Below, piece after piece: positions 32,315 to 34,577 of a stretch of 34,577 bases of DNA. Below the pieces are notes generated by a model. The model searched no databases. It saw only the letters and a list, made by a program, of their open reading frames with translations, and was not told the DNA's origin. A program made the translations under genes and the position numbers. The DNA lies in contig NZ_JAKKFF010000079.1 in the NCBI RefSeq assembly GCF_022229015.1, forward strand, positions 1 to 34,577. The letters are read 5' to 3'. Source of the DNA: Micromonospora foliorum (GTDB taxonomy: Bacteria; Actinomycetota; Actinomycetes; Mycobacteriales; Micromonosporaceae). The stretch's first letter is position 1, and each line of letters opens with the position of its first letter.

Positions 32315-33610
32315 GTGCACGCCCTGCGGCGCTGGTGGCACGACACCGCAGGCGGGCTCCCCGCCACCTTCTGGTACCTGTGGGCCGGCCTGCTGATCAA
32401 CCGGGCCGGCGCGTTCGCCATGCTGTTCCTCTCGCTCTACCTCACCGACGTACGCGGCGCGAGCGAAGCGCTGGCCGGCACCGTGGTCGGCGCGTACGGG
32501 GCCGGCGGGGCGGCCGGCGTACTGCTCGGCGGGGTGCTCGCCGACCGCTGGGGCCGCCGGGCGACGCTGCTCGCCGCGCACCTGGCCACGGTCGGCCTGA
32601 TGGTGGCGCTCGCCTTCACTCGACCTCTGCTGCTGATCGCGGTGCTCTCCGCGCTGATCGGCGTGGTCCACTCGATGCCCAGCCCGGCGTTCGTGGCGGC
32701 GATCGTCGACGTGGTGCCGGCCGAACGCCGCTCGCGCGCGTTCAACCTCCAGTTCTGGGCGTTCAACCTCGGCATGGCGGTCGCCTCGCTGCTCGCCGGG
32801 GTGCTGGCGGAGGCGAGCTTCACGGCGCTGTTCCTGGTCGACGCGGGCGCCACCCTGACCGCCGCCGCCGTGATCGCCTGGAAGGTGCCGGAAACCCTCC
32901 GGCTGGCAAGGCCGGCGGCCGACCTACCGCCCGTCACCGGTGCGGCGCCAAGGTCCGTCCGGACCCGCCGGCCGGGACTGCACACCGCGCTCACCGACCG
33001 CACCTTTTTGGTCTTCGTCGGGCTCACCTTCGTGCTGGCCGTACTCACCATGCAAACGTCGACGATCATGCCGCTGGCCATGCGCGCGGACGGCCTCGGC
33101 CCATCGGCGTACGGACTGGTGGTGGCGCTCGGCGGCGCGCTGATCGTGGTCGGGCAACTGTTCGTGCCCCGGCTGATCGACCGGCACCGCAAGGACGTCG
33201 TGCTGGCCGCCTCCACCGCACTGCTCGCGCTCGGCTTCGGGGCGCTCGCCATCGCCGACGAACTGGCCATCTACCTGGGTGCCGCCGTGGTCTGGACGGT
33301 CGGCTCGATGCTCGCCGCCCCGCCGAACGCGCAGATCAACGCGGACCTGGCACCGCCGCAGCTACGAGCGCGCTACCAGTCGGTCTTCTACCTGACGTTT
33401 CCGGCCGCGGCGTTCGTCGCGCCCACCCTCGGCGGCGTGAGCCTGCAGCACCTCGGCGACCGGCACTGGCTGATCGTGGGCGGGCTGGGTCTGCTGGCCG
33501 CGCTCGGGCACCTGCTCGCCGGACCGCCCCGGGAGCGGCACGTCGCCGCGCTGAGCCGGGTCGCCGGCCTGGAGCCGAAAGCCCCCACAGACCGCGTACC
33601 GACCGGGTAA
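32315..33610 (+). CDS. MFS transporter (drug/proton antiporter type), copy 2
   Basis: The 431-residue transporter is paralogous to the gene directly upstream. Matching landmarks are GGLPATFWYLWAGLLINRAG at the N-terminus, motif A GGVLADRWGRRATLL, PAFVAAIVDVVPAERRSRAF, and LRARYQSVFYLTFPAAAFVA in the second half. Twelve membrane segments are expected. The GTG at 32315 has GGGAGG 4 nt upstream, slightly short. The middle cytoplasmic loop (PAADLPPVTGAAPRSVRTRR) differs most between the copies, and substrates may have diverged. An operator-like cluster sits before it, so it can be regulated separately from copy 1. A strong hairpin follows. Confidence 0.9.
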   Translation: MHALRRWWHDTAGGLPATFWYLWAGLLINRAGAFAMLFLSLYLTDVRGASEALAGTVVGAYGAGGAAGVLLGGVLADRWGRRATLLAAHLATVGLMVALAFTRPLLLIAVLSALIGVVHSMPSPAFVAAIVDVVPAERRSRAFNLQFWAFNLGMAVASLLAGVLAEASFTALFLVDAGATLTAAAVIAWKVPETLRLARPAADLPPVTGAAPRSVRTRRPGLHTALTDRTFLVFVGLTFVLAVLTMQTSTIMPLAMRADGLGPSAYGLVVALGGALIVVGQLFVPRLIDRHRKDVVLAASTALLALGFGALAIADELAIYLGAAVVWTVGSMLAAPPNAQINADLAPPQLRARYQSVFYLTFPAAAFVAPTLGGVSLQHLGDRHWLIVGGLGLLAALGHLLAGPPRERHVAALSRVAGLEPKAPTDRVPTG

Positions 33611-33620
33611 CCAACGCAAA

Positions 33621-33654
33621 GCGCCCACCACGTCCCTGAGGTCGTGGTGGGCGC
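33621..33654 (+). terminator. Terminator after the second MFS gene
   Basis: GCGCCCACCACG (33621-33632) and CGTGGTGGGCGC (33643-33654) are perfect 12-bp arms with a 10-nt loop, 10 bp after the stop. A second hairpin CCGCCGG-TGGGG-CCGGCGG follows at once (33655-33673). No T tract is present. Confidence 0.82.
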
Positions 33655-33673
33655 CCGCCGGTGGGGCCGGCGG

Positions 33674-33975
33674 CGGCGGGCAACACTCACCCCCGTAAGC
33701 ATCGCCCGCTCACGCCGCCGGTCCTAACAGGTGGGCACCGTCCCCCAACGGTTAATCCACCCGTCCCCTCGCGCCTCGTCTGGTGCGCGGATCTGATCGA
33801 TCCGCCGCTCCCCCGAACGTTTCCAAACGTGGCGCGGTGCAATAAAGCTAGTTCGCCCGGATTCTGGATTCAACCCAGAACGGCTGTCTCGCCCGTCACA
33901 ACTGGCGAGTATCCGCTGCTCCGGCCTCGTCCGTTGGCAACAGCCGGGTACCCGTCGGCCATTCCCGCAAACACC
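33674..33975. other. AT-richer convergent intergenic region with small palindromes, no recognised gene
   Basis: About 300 bp between the terminators of the MFS gene and the 3' end of the minus-strand Lys-rich gene. It is visibly less GC-rich than the surrounding DNA, and its frames have no family resemblance. Three inverted repeats are visible: CGGATC-N5-GATCCG (33788-33804), ACGTTTCCAAACGT (33817-33830) and TTCTGG-N7-CCAGAA (33862-33880). It could hold a small RNA, a regulatory region or decayed DNA; nothing decides between these. Confidence 0.5.
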
Positions 33976-34577
33976 TCAACCGTCTTCCCGATCGGGTGAC
34001 TCGGTCCGGAAGAAGTTGCTCTGCCGGCCGTCCCGCAACTGTTCCTGATAAATCAGGTTCAGCCGGCGCAGGTCAAAGGTGTAAAACCACTCATCCCAGG
34101 TGATCTCGCGGATCCGGCTGCTTTCCCGATATCCGGGAATGTTGAACGTCAGCACACCCGCCCGGCCGTCCCGCTCGGTACCGGCGATGGTCGCCGGCTT
34201 CGCCCCGCGTTCCCGGGCCCAGCGCTGGATCACCTCGTGATTCGCCGTGATCAGACTCCGCCCCGGGCGCTCCGGTCGGTCCGTGATCGACGAGATCACC
34301 TGCGAACTGCGGACCGACCGACCCGTACCCCGTCCGGTCCGGATCCCTCCGGCCGTCGTCCCGCCACCGCTCGACGGCGTCAGCGTGCGCTTGGCCGGCG
34401 CGCTCTTGGCCGCCGTGCTTTTGGCCGCCGCGCTCTTGGCCGGTGCCGTGCGCTTGGCCGTCGTGCTCCTGGCCAATGCCGTGCGCTTCGCCGCCGTGCT
34501 CCTGGCCGCCGTCGTGCGCTTCGCCGCCGCACTCTTGGCCGGCGCGCTCTTGGCCGCCGTCGTGCGCTTCGCCGCCG
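33976..34577 (-). CDS. Protein with Lys/Ala-rich histone-like repeats and a small C-terminal domain, 5' end outside window
   Basis: The frame is open to the window edge, so the start is missing; at least 199 codons are present. The first about 65 residues in view are a 5-6-residue repeat of Ala/Thr with a basic residue (AAKRTTAAKSAPAKS, AKSAAAKSTAAK), like histone-H1 or HU tails, and likely bind DNA or RNA. After a Gly/Arg-rich linker comes a compact domain (ITANHEVIQRWARERGAKPA, EITWDEWFYTF, LIYQEQLRDGRQSNFF). It resembles small bacterial proteins of unknown function, some wrongly called glucan branching enzymes. The coding DNA holds an exact 27-bp repeat (34503-34529 and 34551-34577, 48 bp apart). 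A TTG at 34476 is an internal codon, not the start. The function is not known; a chromatin or DNA-repair role is a guess. Confidence 0.75.
   Translation of the reverse strand, partial: AAKRTTAAKSAPAKSAAAKRTTAARSTAAKRTALARSTTAKRTAPAKSAAAKSTAAKSAPAKRTLTPSSGGGTTAGGIRTGRGTGRSVRSSQVISSITDRPERPGRSLITANHEVIQRWARERGAKPATIAGTERDGRAGVLTFNIPGYRESSRIREITWDEWFYTFDLRRLNLIYQEQLRDGRQSNFFRTESPDREDG

Noticed and set aside
33862..33880. TTCTGG-N7-CCAGAA hairpin resembling a tRNA T-arm
   Set aside because: The 7-nt loop does not match the TTCRA T-loop, and no acceptor, D-arm or anticodon arm can be built around it.
33661..33999. A 112-codon plus-strand frame after the second MFS gene
   Set aside because: It begins inside a terminator hairpin, runs into the antisense of the Lys-rich gene and has no recognisable sequence or ribosome binding site.

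Overview
The window is high-GC actinobacterial chromosome, most likely Micromonosporaceae (Micromonospora or a close relative). The evidence is many GTG starts, a Rex operator in front of rex-hemA-hemC, a BldN-type developmental sigma factor followed by an RsbN-like anti-sigma factor, the tiny ribosomal protein bS22 next to an excisionase-like HTH protein, and a SenX3-RegX3/PhoU phosphate-sensing block. From memory of the families, the backbone follows the mycobacterial order gpm1, senX3, regX3, Rv0495c-like, ppx, sugar isomerase, HTH protein, bS22, galE2-like, plsC-like, serB-like, glutaredoxin, hemA, hemC. The Streptomyces-type genes rex and bldN-rsbN are woven in.

Layout. 1-2455 (minus): the heme and redox operon rex-hemA-hemC with an operator/promoter; hemC leaves the window. 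2690-4706 (plus): a NarL-type two-component pair. 4687-7308 (minus): acyl-CoA ligase, glutaredoxin-like protein and HAD phosphatase, with a palindrome over the ligase start. 7656-9923 (plus): a 51-codon leader ORF, a BldN-like sigma factor and an RsbN-like protein, with a long inverted repeat and a possible BldN-type promoter between the last two. 10050-13883: HAD-IB phosphatase (plus), then PlsC-like acyltransferase, SDR epimerase, bS22 (33 aa, very short) and HTH regulator (minus). 14097-20384 (minus): a MacAB-like export cassette, a membrane-anchored metallopeptidase, and an alpha/beta hydrolase with a TetR regulator. 20491-23564: proline dehydrogenase (minus), then a poly-Asp lipoprotein, a YgiC-like ATP-grasp ligase and a CGNR zinc-finger regulator (plus). 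23595-26299: sugar phosphate isomerase and Ppx/GppA (minus), divergent from a Cys-rich conserved protein (plus). 26307-26917 (plus): a RHH antitoxin/Doc toxin module with a perfect operator. 26995-27117: a large palindromic element and a terminator. 27126-30805: regX3-senX3 (minus) divergent from phoU (plus) across PHO-box-like repeats, then gpmA (minus). 30958-33610 (plus): two paralogous MFS exporters with an operator-like cluster between them. 33976-34577 (minus): the 3' part of a gene with a Lys/Ala-rich, histone-like repetitive tail.

Themes. Housekeeping links are redox-controlled heme synthesis, phosphate and polyphosphate homeostasis (SenX3-RegX3, PhoU, Ppx) and developmental control (BldN/RsbN, HTH protein). 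Accessory genes (MacAB-like, TetR-hydrolase, YgiC cassette, toxin-antitoxin, MFS pair) lie between backbone blocks. Many genes appear leaderless: a TAnnnT-like hexamer sits 6-7 nt before the start codon in about a dozen cases, and this was used to choose starts.
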